Below the pieces are notes generated by a model. The model was not told where the DNA came from, made no database searches, and saw only the letters and a program-made list of their open reading frames with translations. The position numbers and the translations under genes are program-made. Shown one piece after another: positions 37,075 through 48,298 of a stretch of DNA of 64,000 bases (positions are counted from its first letter, which is position 1; each line of letters starts with the position of its first letter). Source of the stretch: Betaproteobacteria bacterium RIFCSPLOWO2_12_FULL_68_20 (GTDB taxonomy: Bacteria; Pseudomonadota; Gammaproteobacteria; Burkholderiales; SG8-39); contig MERQ01000014.1 of assembly GCA_001770655.1 (NCBI GenBank), positions 57,674 through 121,673 of the forward strand, given 5' to 3'.

Positions 37075-38399
37075 GCGGCGGCGGGAGATTCGGCCGCGCC
37101 GGCGCGCTTCCTGCGGCGGCGCCGGCGCCGGCGCTTCGCCGGCGCGGTCTCGGGCAGCAGCATCGCCTTGCGGGTCTCGGCGTCGGCGCCCTGGAACGCG
37201 CGCCACCATGCCTCGAGCTCGGCGGGCACCTCGCCGCTCGCCGCACGCAGCGCCAGGAAATCGTAGGCCATGCGAAAGCGCGGGGACTCCAGCAGCCGGA
37301 CCGCGCGCTGCCCGGAGCGGTTCTCGAAGCGCGGCTGCATGGTCCAGACCTCGCGCATCGTGGCTGTGAGCCTGCGCGTGATGGCGAGCTTCTCGCACTG
37401 GGCGTCGAGCACCTCGTCCATCGCCGCCTCGAGCGCCGGAATCGGGTGCTCGCCGCGCGCCCGGCGCGCCTTCGACGCCGCCAGCACCTCGTGCCAGAGC
37501 AGCGCGGCGAACAGGAACGCGGGCGACACCGGCCGCTCCGCGAGCACGCGCTCGTCGGTCTGCGCGAGCGCGAGGGTCACGAAGCGCTCGCCAAGCGGCT
37601 GCTCGAGGATCACGTCGAGCAGCGGCAGCAGCCCCTTGTGCAGGCCGACCTCGCGCAGCTGCCGCAGGCAGGCGCTCGCGTGGCCCGAGAGCAGCAGCTT
37701 CAGCATCTCGTCGAACAGCCGCGCGGGCGGCACGCGCTCCATCAGCGGCGCGAGCTTGCGGATCGGCGCGCGCGTCGCCGCATCGAGCGTGAGCCCGAGC
37801 TTCGCCGCGAGGCGCACCGCGCGCAGCATTCTCACCGGGTCCTCGCGGTAGCGCGTTTCCGGATCGCCGATCACCCGCAGCACGCGCTTCTTCAGGTCCG
37901 CGAGGCCGCCGTGGAAGTCGATCACCTCCCCGGTCGCCGGGTCGTAATAGAGGGCGTTGACGGTGAAATCGCGCCGCCGCGCGTCTCCGGCCTGGGTTCC
38001 GAACACGTTGTCGCGCAGCACGCGGCCGTGCTCGTCCTTCTCGGCCGTCTCGGGATCGGCGGCGCGGAACGTCGAGACCTCGACGGTTTCCGGGCCGAGC
38101 ATCACGTGCACCAGGCGGAAGCGCCGGCCGATGAGGAGCGCGCGGCGGAACAGCGGCTTCACCTGCTCGGGGCGCGCATCGGTGGCGATATCGTAATCCT
38201 TGGGGGCGATGCCTAGCAGCAGGTCCCTTACCGCGCCGCCGACCACGAATGCGCCGAATCCCGCCTCGCGCAGCACCGAGCACACCTTTGCCGCGCCCGG
38301 GCTGATCGCGCCGCGCGCAATGCCGTGCCGCTCGCGCGGCACCCGCTGCATCGGCTCGGAGGGCAAGCCGAGCACGCGGCGAATGAACCTCTTGATCAT
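37071..38399 (-). CDS. pcnB: Poly(A) polymerase I
   Basis: FVVGGAVRDLLLGIAPKDYDIATDARPEQVK; KR-rich C-terminal tail. Confidence 0.93.
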
Positions 38400-38413
38400 C
38401 GAGGGCCGGAATT

Positions 38414-39079
38414 CTACCGGCGCAGGGAAATCAGCGCCCAGCCCCGGCGCCGCGCCTCGGCGGCGAGCCGCTCGTCCGGATCCACCGCCACCGGGCGAGT
38501 CACGCGCTCGAGCAGCGGCAGGTCGTTGTGCGAGTCGCTGTAGAAGGCGCTGGCCTCGAAATCGGCGAGGCGGCGGCCGAGACGCGCGAGCCACTCGTCG
38601 ACGCAGCGGATCTTGCCCTCGCGATAGCACGGCGTGCCCGCGACCCGGCCGGTGAAGCGTCCGCCGGCCGACTCGGGCTCGGTGGCGACCAGGTGCTCGA
38701 GGCCGAATTCTCGGGCGATCGGCGCGGTCACGAATCGATTGGTCGACGTGACGATCGCGCACAGCTCGCCCGCCGCGGCGTGCCCGCGCACCAGCGAGCG
38801 CGCCGCCGGCGTGATCATCGGCAGGATGCGGCTGCGCATGAACTCGCCGTGCCAGCGCGCGAGGTCCTGCGGCTCGTGCTCGGCGAGAGGACGCAGCGCG
38901 AACCCGAGGTACTCGTGGATGTCGAGCTCGCCGGCGACGTACTGCTCGTAATAGCGGCGGTTCTGCGCCTCGTAGGCCTCGCGATCGAGCACGCCGCGCT
39001 CGACCAGGAACCGGCCCCACTCGAAGTCGCTGTCGCCCGAGAGCAGCGTGTGGTCGAGATCGAAGAGGGCGAGGCGCAT
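38414..39079 (-). CDS. HAD-IB family hydrolase (SerB-like)
   Basis: MRLALFDLDHTLLSGDSDFEWGRFL; FYSDSHNDLPLLERV. Confidence 0.92.
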   Translation of the reverse strand: MRLALFDLDHTLLSGDSDFEWGRFLVERGVLDREAYEAQNRRYYEQYVAGELDIHEYLGFALRPLAEHEPQDLARWHGEFMRSRILPMITPAARSLVRGHAAAGELCAIVTSTNRFVTAPIAREFGLEHLVATEPESAGGRFTGRVAGTPCYREGKIRCVDEWLARLGRRLADFEASAFYSDSHNDLPLLERVTRPVAVDPDERLAAEARRRGWALISLRR

Positions 39080-39143
39080 GCCGTCGCAACGCGAGACAGG
39101 CGGAGTCTAACCGAGCCCGGGCGGGCTCCCGGGCCGGGGCCGG

Positions 39144-39716
39144 CTAGAACTGGCGCTGCAAGCCGAGGCGGATCGTCGGCCGCCGCAACAGGCCTCCGTC
39201 CCCGGGAGTCAGGGCTTCGGCGCTGAACGCCCAGTCCGGCGCGAGCCAGTATCTGCCGAAGAGCGACAGCTGGCGCCCGTCCGCGGGGAACGCCTGATTC
39301 ATGAAATCCTCGGCGTCGCGACCACTGGCGAGCGATATGCCGAAGCTGCCGCGCGCGCCGAGCTCATAGGACCACTGCAGCCGGTACCCGGGCACCTGCC
39401 AGATCAGCTCGCTCCTCGCGGGATAAAAGGTATACGCGATGCTCTGGTCGCCGAAGCGCCTTTCGATGCTGAGCAGCGAGTACCTGGGCGCAAGCTCGTA
39501 CGCCCTGGGCCTGAGGAGCTCGAAGCGGGCTCCCCAGCCGCCGCCGAACGACATGACCACCGGATCCAGGCGCAGTCCGCCGCCTCGCCAAGGAGCCTCG
39601 CCCGCGACCCGGCCCGCGGACTCCTGGCGAATCCCCTGCTGCGCGAAAGCCGCGCCCGCGGCACCGCACGCGAGGCCGACGCAAAGCAGCGTCCCGGCGA
39701 GTCCACGCGTGTTCAT
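39144..39716 (-). CDS. Secreted/outer-membrane-like hypothetical protein
   Basis: Signal peptide MNTRGLAGTLLCVGLACGAAGAAFAQ; aromatic-terminated beta-rich C-terminus ...RLGLQRQF. Confidence 0.65.
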   Translation of the reverse strand: MNTRGLAGTLLCVGLACGAAGAAFAQQGIRQESAGRVAGEAPWRGGGLRLDPVVMSFGGGWGARFELLRPRAYELAPRYSLLSIERRFGDQSIAYTFYPARSELIWQVPGYRLQWSYELGARGSFGISLASGRDAEDFMNQAFPADGRQLSLFGRYWLAPDWAFSAEALTPGDGGLLRRPTIRLGLQRQF

Positions 39717-39782
39717 CTGTTTTTCAAATCTACCGGTGCGCCTCGCGCACTGTCGAGGCGCAAAGTCCACACTGCCTGCAAT

Positions 39783-40406
39783 TTACTGCCGGCGAGTCTC
39801 GCCGTCGACCGACGCAAGCGCCTCCCGCACCAGCGGCAGCGTGATGTGGCGCTGACGCGACAGCGAGTACCGGTCGAGCAGGTCGAGCGTCGCGTTCAGC
39901 CTGGGCAGGTCCCGCGGCAGGCGGTTGAGCAGGTACCACACCACTTCGTCGGCGAGCTCGAGCCCCCGGCGAGCGGCCTCCGCGCGCAGGTGCAGCGCCT
40001 TGTCGGCGTCGCTGAGCGGCCTCAGCTGATATACCAGGCCCCACGCGAGCCGGCTTTTCAGGTCGTCGCGCAGCGCGAGCTGCGCCGGAGGAGCATCCCC
40101 GGCGGCGAGCACCGCGCCGTGAGCGTCGCGCGCGGCATTGATCGCCGAAAAGAGCGCCTGCTGTCCGGCCGCATCGAGCCTGGCTACGTCGTCGGCGGTG
40201 GCGAGCGACGGATTCGCGCGCGCCGCGGCGCGCAGCAGGTGCGTGCGGCCGCTTCCCGGCTCTCCCCACAGGTAGATCACCTCCTCGCGCAACCGGCCGG
40301 CGGCGAGGCTGCGCACGCGCTCCAGCGCCTCGGCGTTGGACCCCGGGACGAAGTTCTCGAACGTCGGGTCCGCGGCTGCGGTGATCTCGAGCGGCAGCTG
40401 CTCCAT
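39783..40406 (-). CDS. hda: DnaA regulatory inactivator Hda
   Basis: MEQLPLEI clamp-binding-like N-terminus; DnaA-like YLWGEPGSGRTHLLRA. Confidence 0.88.
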   Translation of the reverse strand: MEQLPLEITAAADPTFENFVPGSNAEALERVRSLAAGRLREEVIYLWGEPGSGRTHLLRAAARANPSLATADDVARLDAAGQQALFSAINAARDAHGAVLAAGDAPPAQLALRDDLKSRLAWGLVYQLRPLSDADKALHLRAEAARRGLELADEVVWYLLNRLPRDLPRLNATLDLLDRYSLSRQRHITLPLVREALASVDGETRRQ

Positions 40407-40414
40407 GGCGAGGG

Positions 40415-41524
40415 CTAGCTGCGGCCGCCGCCGTAGAGCGGGCCCGCGAGATAGGCGGCGCGCACATGGCGCAGCCCGACGAGCAGCGCCGCGCTCGCCG
40501 GAAGAGCGAGCAGCACGCCGAAGAAGCCGAACACCTGCCCGAAGGCGAGCAGCGCGAAGATCACCGCGACCGGGTGCAGGCCGATGCGCTCGCCGACGAT
40601 GAGTGGGGTGACGACCATGCCTTCCAGCGCTTGCCCGACGCCGATGGCGAGCCACACCCACAGCAGCCCCTCGAACGTCCCGAACTGCATCAGCGCGGCA
40701 GCCGTGGCGAGCAGCAGGCCGGTGATCACGCCGACGTACGGAACGATCACCGCGAGGCCAGTGAGGATGCCGATCGGAAGCGCGAATTCCAGGCCCGTGA
40801 GCCACAGGGCGGACACGTAGTAGGCACTCATGATCGCGATGACCAGCACCTGTCCGCGCAGCCATTGCGCCAGCACGTGGTCGACCTCGCGCGCCACGGT
40901 CCTCAGATTGACCTGCGCGCGCGGCGGTATCAGGCGGTCCACCCGCCCGACGAGCGTCTGCCAGTCGCGCAGCAGGTAGAACAGCACCACCGGCACGAGC
41001 AGCAGGTTGACGAGGATCGCGAGCACCACCCGTCCGCCGACCTTGAGCGAGCCGAGCAGCTGCTGCGCCAGATCCTCGTTCTCGGTGAACAGCGCGCGCG
41101 CGAGCTGCTTCGCCGTGCCGGCATCGAGCAGCAGCTCGATGCCGAGGCGGGAAGCGAGCCAGGGGGCTGCGACCCGGTTGAACCATTCGACGAAGCCCGG
41201 AGCGCGCTCGGCGAGCATGCGCGCCTCCTTGTAAAACAGCGGGATCACGATCAGCATCACCGCGACGAGCAGCCCGAGCGCGAGCAGCAGCGCCAGCACC
41301 ACCGCGAGCGTGCGCGGCACGCGCAGGCGCGCGAGTCGCTCGACGACCGGGTCGAAAGTGTAGGCGAGGATCGCCGCGAAAAGGAACGGCGTCAGGATCG
41401 GCGCGAGCAGCCAGACGAGGAATCCCGCCGCCAGCGCGATGGCGAGCCACGACCACAGCTGCGAGTTCGCGAGGGCCTGGGGCGGCATGTCCGTTAGAAT
41501 CGGGGAAGGTTCGAACTCTAGCAT
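40415..41524 (-). CDS. AI-2E/PerM-family transporter
   Basis: Eight or so TMs, [43 protein letters not shown]. Confidence 0.88.
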   Translation of the reverse strand: MLEFEPSPILTDMPPQALANSQLWSWLAIALAAGFLVWLLAPILTPFLFAAILAYTFDPVVERLARLRVPRTLAVVLALLLALGLLVAVMLIVIPLFYKEARMLAERAPGFVEWFNRVAAPWLASRLGIELLLDAGTAKQLARALFTENEDLAQQLLGSLKVGGRVVLAILVNLLLVPVVLFYLLRDWQTLVGRVDRLIPPRAQVNLRTVAREVDHVLAQWLRGQVLVIAIMSAYYVSALWLTGLEFALPIGILTGLAVIVPYVGVITGLLLATAAALMQFGTFEGLLWVWLAIGVGQALEGMVVTPLIVGERIGLHPVAVIFALLAFGQVFGFFGVLLALPASAALLVGLRHVRAAYLAGPLYGGGRS

Positions 41525-42530
41525 GGCGAAACGGCTTTCCTATCGCGACGCGGGCGTCGACATCGACGCCGGCGACGCGCTGGTCGAGGCGATCAAGCCG
41601 CTCGCGCAGAGGACGCTGCGGCCGGAGGTGCTCACCGGCATCGGCGGCTTCGGCGCGCTATGCGAGATCCCGAAGAAATACCGCCACCCGGTGCTCGTCT
41701 CCGGAACGGACGGGGTGGGTACCAAGCTCAAGCTCGCGTTCGCGCTCGGAAGTCACGACACCGTGGGGATCGACCTCGTGGCGATGTGCGCGAACGACGT
41801 GCTGGCGCAGGGCGCCGAGCCGCTCTTTTTTCTCGACTACTTCGCGTGCGGCAAGCTCGAGCCGGGCGTCGCCGCCGAGGTGGTGAAGGGAATCGCGCGC
41901 GGCTGCGAGGCTGCCGGCTGCGCGCTGGTCGGCGGCGAGACCGCGGAGATGCCGGGGATGTACGCCGCCGGCGAATACGACCTCGCCGGCTTCTGCGTCG
42001 GCGTGGTGGAGAAAGAGCGCATCATCGATGGCCGCGCCATCCGCCCCGGAGACGCGATTCTCGGCCTGGCCTCGAGCGGCGCGCACTCGAACGGCTACTC
42101 GCTCATCCGCAAGATCCTGGAGCGCGCGAAGCCGGACGCGGCGACCATGAACGCGATCATGGAGCCGACGCGCATCTACGCGAAGCCGGTCTTGAAGCTG
42201 CTGGATTCGGTTGCGGTGAAAGGTCTGGCTCATATCACGGGCGGAGGAATCGTCGGCAATGTCCCGCGCACGCTTCCCGAGGGCACGCGCGCCGTGATTC
42301 GAGGGAGTGCCTGGGCGCGTCCGCAACTGTTTCGCTGGCTTCAGGAACAGGGTGGCGTTGCCGAAGACGAGATGTACCGCGTGTTCAACTGCGGCATCGG
42401 CATGGCGGTGATCGTCGATGCCGCGGACGCGGAGCGCGCCGCCGAGCAATTGCGCGGGTTGGGCGAAACGGTCTACGCGATCGGCGGCGTCGAGAAATCC
42501 CGGGGCGAGCCCGCGGCCGTCATCGTCTGA
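41523..42530 (+). CDS. purM: Phosphoribosylformylglycinamidine cyclo-ligase
   Basis: [49 protein letters not shown]. Confidence 0.97.
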   Translation: MAKRLSYRDAGVDIDAGDALVEAIKPLAQRTLRPEVLTGIGGFGALCEIPKKYRHPVLVSGTDGVGTKLKLAFALGSHDTVGIDLVAMCANDVLAQGAEPLFFLDYFACGKLEPGVAAEVVKGIARGCEAAGCALVGGETAEMPGMYAAGEYDLAGFCVGVVEKERIIDGRAIRPGDAILGLASSGAHSNGYSLIRKILERAKPDAATMNAIMEPTRIYAKPVLKLLDSVAVKGLAHITGGGIVGNVPRTLPEGTRAVIRGSAWARPQLFRWLQEQGGVAEDEMYRVFNCGIGMAVIVDAADAERAAEQLRGLGETVYAIGGVEKSRGEPAAVIV

Positions 42531-42589
42531 ATCAGACGGGATTGCGGCGAGCGCTGGCTTCGCGGGCCCGCGGATGTCGGCAAGGCGAT

Positions 42590-42892
42590 CTAGCGCAGCG
42601 CGTTGCGGCGCTCGAGCGCTTGCCTCAGCCGCGCCCGCGCGGCCTCGACTTCGGCATCGAGCGCCTTCTGCCGGTCGAGGTACTCGTCCCTGAACCGGCT
42701 GCGTCCGCCCGCCGTGCCGATGCGCTCGCCCGGGAGCGGCTCGACGCCCCGCTCGCGCTTCGCCTCGGCTTCACGGAGCGCCCCGGAGGCCGCGACGACT
42801 TCCTCGTGCGCCCGGTCAAGATCCGCCGAGCGGTCCTGCGCCGCCGCGGCGAGCGCGGCGAGCAGCGAAAAAACAATCACTAAGCGTTTCAT
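42590..42892 (-). CDS. Secreted hypothetical protein
   Basis: MKRLVIVFSLLAALAAAAQ signal peptide, charged helical remainder. Confidence 0.6.
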   Translation of the reverse strand: MKRLVIVFSLLAALAAAAQDRSADLDRAHEEVVAASGALREAEAKRERGVEPLPGERIGTAGGRSRFRDEYLDRQKALDAEVEAARARLRQALERRNALR

Positions 42893-42918
42893 GATCCTCT
42901 TCCGGTACACTTTTTGAC

Positions 42919-45900
42919 ATGGCGGCACCGCGTTTCGTTCACCTGAGGATGCGCAGCGAGTACTCGGTGATCGACGGCATAGTGCGCATCGAGGACGCGG
43001 TGAAGCGCGCGGCATCGGACGGGATGCCCGCGCTCGCGCTCACCGACGCTGCGAACCTGTTCGGCATGGTGAAGTTCTACCAGGCCGCGCGCGCCGGCGG
43101 GGTCAAGCCGCTGCTCGGCGCCGACTGCTGGCTGCAGAACGAGTCGGACCGCGACAAGCCGTTCCGGGTCCTGCTGCTTTGCGCATCGCGCGCGGGCTAC
43201 CTGCGCCTTTGCGAGCTGCTGTCGCGCGCCTGGCTCAGGAACCAGCACCGCGACAGGGCCGAAATCGCACGCGGCTGGCTGGCTGAGGGCGGCACCGAGG
43301 GCCTCATCGCGCTCTCGGGCGCGGCGTCGGGCGACGTCGGCCAGGCGCTCGCGGCGAGAAACCCCGCCGCCGAGCGGATCGCGCGCGGATGGGCGGAGCT
43401 GTTCCCCGGCCGCTATTACCTCGAGTTGCAGCGGGCGGGCTTTGCGCACGGCGACGCGCTGGTGGCGCACACGGTGGCCCTCGCGGCCCGGCTCGGCCTG
43501 CCGGTGGTCGCCACCCATCCGGTGCAGTTCCTCGGCGCCGACGACTTCAGGGCGCACGAGGCGCGCGTCTGCATCGCGCAGGGCTATATCCTCGCCGACC
43601 AGCGGCGGCCGAAGGCGTTCACCCCCGAGCAGTACTTCAAGAGCCAGGAGGAAATGGCGCGGCTGTTCGCCGATATCCCGCAGGCGCTCGAGAACTCGGT
43701 CGCGATCGCGCGCCGCTGCAACCTCGAGATCGAGCTCGGGAAAAGCCGGCTGCCGGCGTTTCCGACGCCCTCTGGCGTTCCGCTCGAGGTGTTCCTGCGC
43801 CAGCAGACGGAAACAGGACTCGAGGCCCGGCTGGCAAAGCTCTATCCCGATGCGGAGGAGCGGGCGAGTCGGTCGGCCAGCTACCGCGAGCGGCTCGATT
43901 TCGAGATCCGCATCATCATCAAGATGGGCTTCGCGGGCTACTTCCTGATCGTCGCCGATTTCATCAACTGGGCGAGGTCGAACGGCGTGCCGGTCGGCCC
44001 CGGCCGCGGCTCGGGCGCGGGCTCGCTCGTCGCGTACTCGCTCGGAATCACCGATCTCGATCCGATCCGCTACGACTTGCTGTTCGAGCGCTTCCTCAAC
44101 CCGGAGCGGGTGTCGATGCCGGATTTCGACATCGATTTCTGCCAGGACGGCCGGGACCGCGTGATCGAGTACGTGCGGCGCAAGTACGGGGAGGAAAACG
44201 TGTCGCAGATCGCCACCTTCGGCACCATGGCGGCGCGCGCGGTGGTGCGCGACGTCGGCCGGGTGCTCGACCTCGGCTACAACTTCTGCGACCAGCTGGC
44301 CAAGTTGATCCCGGTGCAGCCGGGAAGGCTGATCACGCTCGAGATGGCGCGCGGAATGGAGCCGTTGCTGGCCGAGCGCGAGCGCAAGGAGGACGAGGTC
44401 AGGGAGCTGCTCGCGCTCGCCGGAAAGCTCGAGGGACTGGTGCGCAACGTCGGCATGCACGCCGGCGGCGTGCTGATCGCGCCCGGCAAGCTCACCGATT
44501 ATTGCCCGCTGTACGCGGCCGAAGGCACCGCGCACGTCATCTCGCAGCTCGACAAGGACGACGTCGAGGCGGTGGGCCTGGTGAAATTCGATTTTCTCGG
44601 GCTGACGACGCTCACGATCCTCGATTGGGCCGAACGCCACGTGCGGGCGCTCGGCGAGGCGGAGTTTTCGCTCGAGCGCATCCCCCTCGACGATCCGCGG
44701 ACCTACGCGCTGCTCTCGGCGGGCAACACCACCGCGGTGTTCCAGCTGGAATCGCGCGGCATGCGCGATCTCATCAGGCGCGCCAGGCCCGACCGGTTCG
44801 AGGACGTGATCGCGCTGGTGGCGCTGTTCCGGCCCGGGCCGATGGAGCTGATCCCGGAGTTCGTCGAGCGCAAGCACGGCAAGCGCGTCGATTACCTCGA
44901 CCCGCGCCTCGAGCCGATCCTCGCGCCCACCTACGGCATCATGGTGTACCAGGAGCAGGTGATGCAGATCGCGCGGGTGATCGGCGGCTACACGCTGGGC
45001 GCCGCGGACCTGCTGCGGCGCGCAATGGGCAAGAAGCTGCCCGAGGAGATGGCGCAGCAGCGCGATGTGTTCGTGACGGGTGCACGGCACAACGGCCTGT
45101 CGCGCGCCAAGGCGACGCAGCTGTTCGACCTGATGGAGAAATTCGCCGGCTACGGCTTCAACCGGTCGCACGCCGCGGCGTACGCGGTGCTCGCCTATCA
45201 GACGGCGTACATGAAGGCGCATCATGCGGCCGCGTTCATGGCCGCGAACCTCTCGGCGGTGATGGACGACACCGACAAGGTGCGCCAGTTCCACGAGGAC
45301 GCGGCGGCGAACGGGCTGCGGATCCTTCCGCCCGACGTGAACGCGTCCGAGCACCGCTTCGTGCCGGTCGACCGCGTCACGATCCGCTATGGGCTGGGTG
45401 CGGTGCGCGGTACCGGGGAGTCCGCGGTCAACGCCGTGATCGAGGCGCGCAGGCAGGCGCCGTTCACCGGCCTGTTCGACTTCTGCCTCAGGGTGGACAA
45501 GCGCCTCGTCAACCGTCGTGCCGTCGAGGCCCTGGTCCGTGCCGGCGCATTCGACCCGATCGACGCGAACCGCGCGCGGCTGCTCGCGTCGGTGGGCCGC
45601 GCGCTCGAGGCCGCAGAGCAGGCCGGGCGCCAGGCCTCGCAATCGAGCCTGTTCGGCGAAGCCGAGGCGCCGCGCGGAGGCGAGCGCGCCCACGTGGAGG
45701 CGCAGCCGTGGGACCTGAAGCGCCAGCTCACAGAGGAGAAAGTGGCGCTCGGCTTCTATCTGTCCGGGCACCTGTTCTCGGTCTACGAGCGCGAGCTGCA
45801 GGGGTTTCCTCGCACCCAACTCGTCAGGCTCGCGCCAGCGGAGCATCGCGTGTGGATGGCGGGCGTCGTCGCCTCGGCGCGCACGCAGATGACGCGGCGC

Positions 45901-46356
45901 GGGCGGATGATGGTCGTGATGCTCGACGACGGCACCGCGCAGCTCGAGCTTTCGGTGTTCAGCGAGTTGTTCGAGAAGCACCGCGACCGGCTCAAGGAGG
46001 ACGCCCTCCTGGTCGTGCAGGGCAAGGTGCAGCGCGACGAGTATTCCGGAGGCCTGCGCGTCACGGCCGAGGATCTGCTCGACCTGGACGCGTTGCGCGG
46101 ACGCTACGCCGCGGGCCTGCGCATCGCCGTGAACGGGCAGGGGGACGCCAAGCGGCTGCGCGAGGTGCTCATGCCCTACCGCACCACGGGCGACGCCGGA
46201 TGCCAGGTGCTCGTGCGCTACGAGAACGGCGCCGCGACCTGCGAGGTGGCGCTCGGCGACGCCTGGCGCGTGCGTCCCGACGGGCGCCTTATCGACGAGC
46301 TCTCGGCCTGGCTGGCGCCGGACAGGGTGCAGGTCATCTACGCCAACGGCAGCTAG
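42919..46356 (+). CDS. dnaE: DNA polymerase III subunit alpha
   Basis: [71 protein letters not shown]. Confidence 0.98.
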   Translation: MAAPRFVHLRMRSEYSVIDGIVRIEDAVKRAASDGMPALALTDAANLFGMVKFYQAARAGGVKPLLGADCWLQNESDRDKPFRVLLLCASRAGYLRLCELLSRAWLRNQHRDRAEIARGWLAEGGTEGLIALSGAASGDVGQALAARNPAAERIARGWAELFPGRYYLELQRAGFAHGDALVAHTVALAARLGLPVVATHPVQFLGADDFRAHEARVCIAQGYILADQRRPKAFTPEQYFKSQEEMARLFADIPQALENSVAIARRCNLEIELGKSRLPAFPTPSGVPLEVFLRQQTETGLEARLAKLYPDAEERASRSASYRERLDFEIRIIIKMGFAGYFLIVADFINWARSNGVPVGPGRGSGAGSLVAYSLGITDLDPIRYDLLFERFLNPERVSMPDFDIDFCQDGRDRVIEYVRRKYGEENVSQIATFGTMAARAVVRDVGRVLDLGYNFCDQLAKLIPVQPGRLITLEMARGMEPLLAERERKEDEVRELLALAGKLEGLVRNVGMHAGGVLIAPGKLTDYCPLYAAEGTAHVISQLDKDDVEAVGLVKFDFLGLTTLTILDWAERHVRALGEAEFSLERIPLDDPRTYALLSAGNTTAVFQLESRGMRDLIRRARPDRFEDVIALVALFRPGPMELIPEFVERKHGKRVDYLDPRLEPILAPTYGIMVYQEQVMQIARVIGGYTLGAADLLRRAMGKKLPEEMAQQRDVFVTGARHNGLSRAKATQLFDLMEKFAGYGFNRSHAAAYAVLAYQTAYMKAHHAAAFMAANLSAVMDDTDKVRQFHEDAAANGLRILPPDVNASEHRFVPVDRVTIRYGLGAVRGTGESAVNAVIEARRQAPFTGLFDFCLRVDKRLVNRRAVEALVRAGAFDPIDANRARLLASVGRALEAAEQAGRQASQSSLFGEAEAPRGGERAHVEAQPWDLKRQLTEEKVALGFYLSGHLFSVYERELQGFPRTQLVRLAPAEHRVWMAGVVASARTQMTRRGRMMVVMLDDGTAQLELSVFSELFEKHRDRLKEDALLVVQGKVQRDEYSGGLRVTAEDLLDLDALRGRYAAGLRIAVNGQGDAKRLREVLMPYRTTGDAGCQVLVRYENGAATCEVALGDAWRVRPDGRLIDELSAWLAPDRVQVIYANGS

Positions 46357-47357
46357 ACTCCCCAGCGCACCGGGCAAGCCTCGCGTCCGAGCAGACTGCG
46401 ATGGTGCCGGTACCACGGGTTCGACAGGCGCTCGGCCGGGTCGCAGCGCCGCTTCTCCGCGAGGAACGCCCTCAGTTCCGGGTAGCACGCCTCGGTCTGC
46501 GCGCGCGTCGCCTCGGGCGTGCACGCGACCGGAAACGAGCCGCCGCGCTCGATCGCCGCATCGATGAGCTCGCGGCGAAGCTGTGTCGAGCGCACGCAGC
46601 CGCCGAGCGTGGGCGGCTCGCCGAGCGCCAGCGCGACCGCGGCGTATTCGCGGCGCGCCCATCGCAGCCGAGTCTCGTCCTCCGGAAGCGTGCGGCGTAC
46701 TTCGACGCCCTCGATGGGAATGCGCCATTCGAGGCAGCGCGCGCGGGCATCGGCCAGGAAACATTCGAGGCTTTGCGGCGGGACGAGCAGCGCGAGCGTC
46801 CGCATGCGACCGCACGCGGCCGGCAGCTCGAGCAGCGCCGCTGGATCGCGCGCGGAGGCCGCCGCGGCGAGACCCTCGATTCGCAGCGTCGCGCTGTAAA
46901 GCGTCCCGAACGCTCCCTGCCCGCCCGCCGCGAGCGCGAACAGCTCGGGATTCGATTGACGGCTGACGCGCCTCAGCTCGCCGTCCGGTGTGACCAGGGC
47001 GAGCGCGTCGACGTGGGCCACGAGGGGGCGGCCGTCCGGTCCGGGGGCATTGATCTCGACGGTGGCGCCGACGGTGGAGGGCAGCCCGGCTCCCGCGGTG
47101 AAGCCCGAGAGATCAACGCTGCTCGCGCGCAGGTAGTCGGAGAGCGCGTCCCAGCGCGTCGCGGCCTGCACCTCGACCAGGCCGCGCGCGGCGTCGAACC
47201 GCAGTACGCGGTCCAGCGCCGAGGCGTCGACCGCGACGGTCGTGCCACGCGCGTCGCGCATCGCCCGGCGCAACTCGTCCGCCGAGCGCAGGGTTGTGGC
47301 CGGCCGGCCGGATGGCCGCACCTGGAACGGTTGTGGCAGCGAGAGAGCGGCGAACAT
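46353..47357 (-). CDS. FAD-binding oxidoreductase
   Basis: PCMH-type FAD-binding region (TTLRSADELRRAMRDARG..., GAGLPSTVGATVEINAPG). Confidence 0.75.
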   Translation of the reverse strand: MFAALSLPQPFQVRPSGRPATTLRSADELRRAMRDARGTTVAVDASALDRVLRFDAARGLVEVQAATRWDALSDYLRASSVDLSGFTAGAGLPSTVGATVEINAPGPDGRPLVAHVDALALVTPDGELRRVSRQSNPELFALAAGGQGAFGTLYSATLRIEGLAAAASARDPAALLELPAACGRMRTLALLVPPQSLECFLADARARCLEWRIPIEGVEVRRTLPEDETRLRWARREYAAVALALGEPPTLGGCVRSTQLRRELIDAAIERGGSFPVACTPEATRAQTEACYPELRAFLAEKRRCDPAERLSNPWYRHHRSLLGREACPVRWGV

Positions 47358-47480
47358 GTCATCCTCCTGTCGTTACAAAGCCCGGGGGATTGTTCGCGAG
47401 CGGCCTGCTGCGCCGCAACATCACCATTAAAGGTGTCGTCTTCCGATACCGATGGTGGCAGTTCCTGGCTGACCATCGCT

Positions 47481-47765
47481 TCAGGCGGAGGGGCGGCGCT
47501 CGAAGCGCGCGTAGGGCCTGTCGAATTCGGCGCTTGCCGGCGCCACGCGCACCTCCGCGACGCGTGCGGCCGGCGGTCCGCGACGCGCCCAGGCGATGAG
47601 CGTCTGGACTGCATCGGCTTCGCCCTGCACCACCGCCTCCACGCTGCCGTCGGCGCGATTGCGCACCCAGCCGACCACGCCCAGGCGCTCGGCCTCGTAG
47701 CAAAGCGCGTCGCGAAATCCGACCCCCTGCACGCGGCCACTGATGCGCAATAGCCGCGTCACCAT
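47481..47765 (-). CDS. acyP: Acylphosphatase
   Basis: [42 protein letters not shown]. Confidence 0.95.
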   Translation of the reverse strand: MVTRLLRISGRVQGVGFRDALCYEAERLGVVGWVRNRADGSVEAVVQGEADAVQTLIAWARRGPPAARVAEVRVAPASAEFDRPYARFERRPSA

Positions 47766-47902
47766 GTGGAGAATGTCACGAATCGCGGCGGGCCGACGAA
47801 CGGCCCATTTGCGTCATGGTAAGCTCGCCTGGGAAATTTATCGCTTCGTCCGGCTAGGGGAGGGACCGCAAACGGGGCGGGAGAAAATGCGAGGGGGAAC
47901 TG

Positions 47903-48298
47903 ATGCGCATCGCCTTGTTGGTCGTAGCGGGGTTGGCGCTGGTCGGATTCATTGTCGTCGCGTTCGTCCTGCCCCAGTTGTCCGAATCGGAAGCGAAGGA
48001 AGCAGCCCAGGCGCTGGTGGCCGGCACCGAGCCGGCCAAGCAGCAGATCGGCGCGGCTGCCGAAAAGGCGGGAAACCTCGCGGGCGCCGGCAGGAACGTC
48101 AAGGTGGCGCCGAAGAATGACGCCAAGGCGGGCGAGCTGAAGTGGGTGGTCGCCGAGAACGGAGCGATCCGCGGCTGGAACGAGAAGAATGCGATCGAAA
48201 TCACGGTCACTCCTTCGCTCCAGGGCGGCAAGGTGAGCTGGAGCTGCCGGGGCTATCCGGTGAGCGCGATGCCCGCCAGCTGCGGTGGGCGCTCGTAG
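47903..48298 (+). CDS. Pilin-like single-TM hypothetical protein
   Basis: N-terminal TM, C-terminal LKWVVAENGAIRGWNEKNAIEITVTPSLQGGKVSWSCRGYPVSAMPASC resembling pilin-domain tails. Confidence 0.5.
   Translation: MRIALLVVAGLALVGFIVVAFVLPQLSESEAKEAAQALVAGTEPAKQQIGAAAEKAGNLAGAGRNVKVAPKNDAKAGELKWVVAENGAIRGWNEKNAIEITVTPSLQGGKVSWSCRGYPVSAMPASCGGRS

Noticed and set aside
42889-46815. 1308-aa ORF antisense to dnaE
   Set aside because: Same high-GC shadow-ORF pattern; sense strand is full-length DnaE.
43389-47753. 1454-aa plus-strand ORF overlapping dnaE in another frame
   Set aside because: Arg/Ala/Gly-rich shadow ORF spanning several real genes; no recognisable domain.
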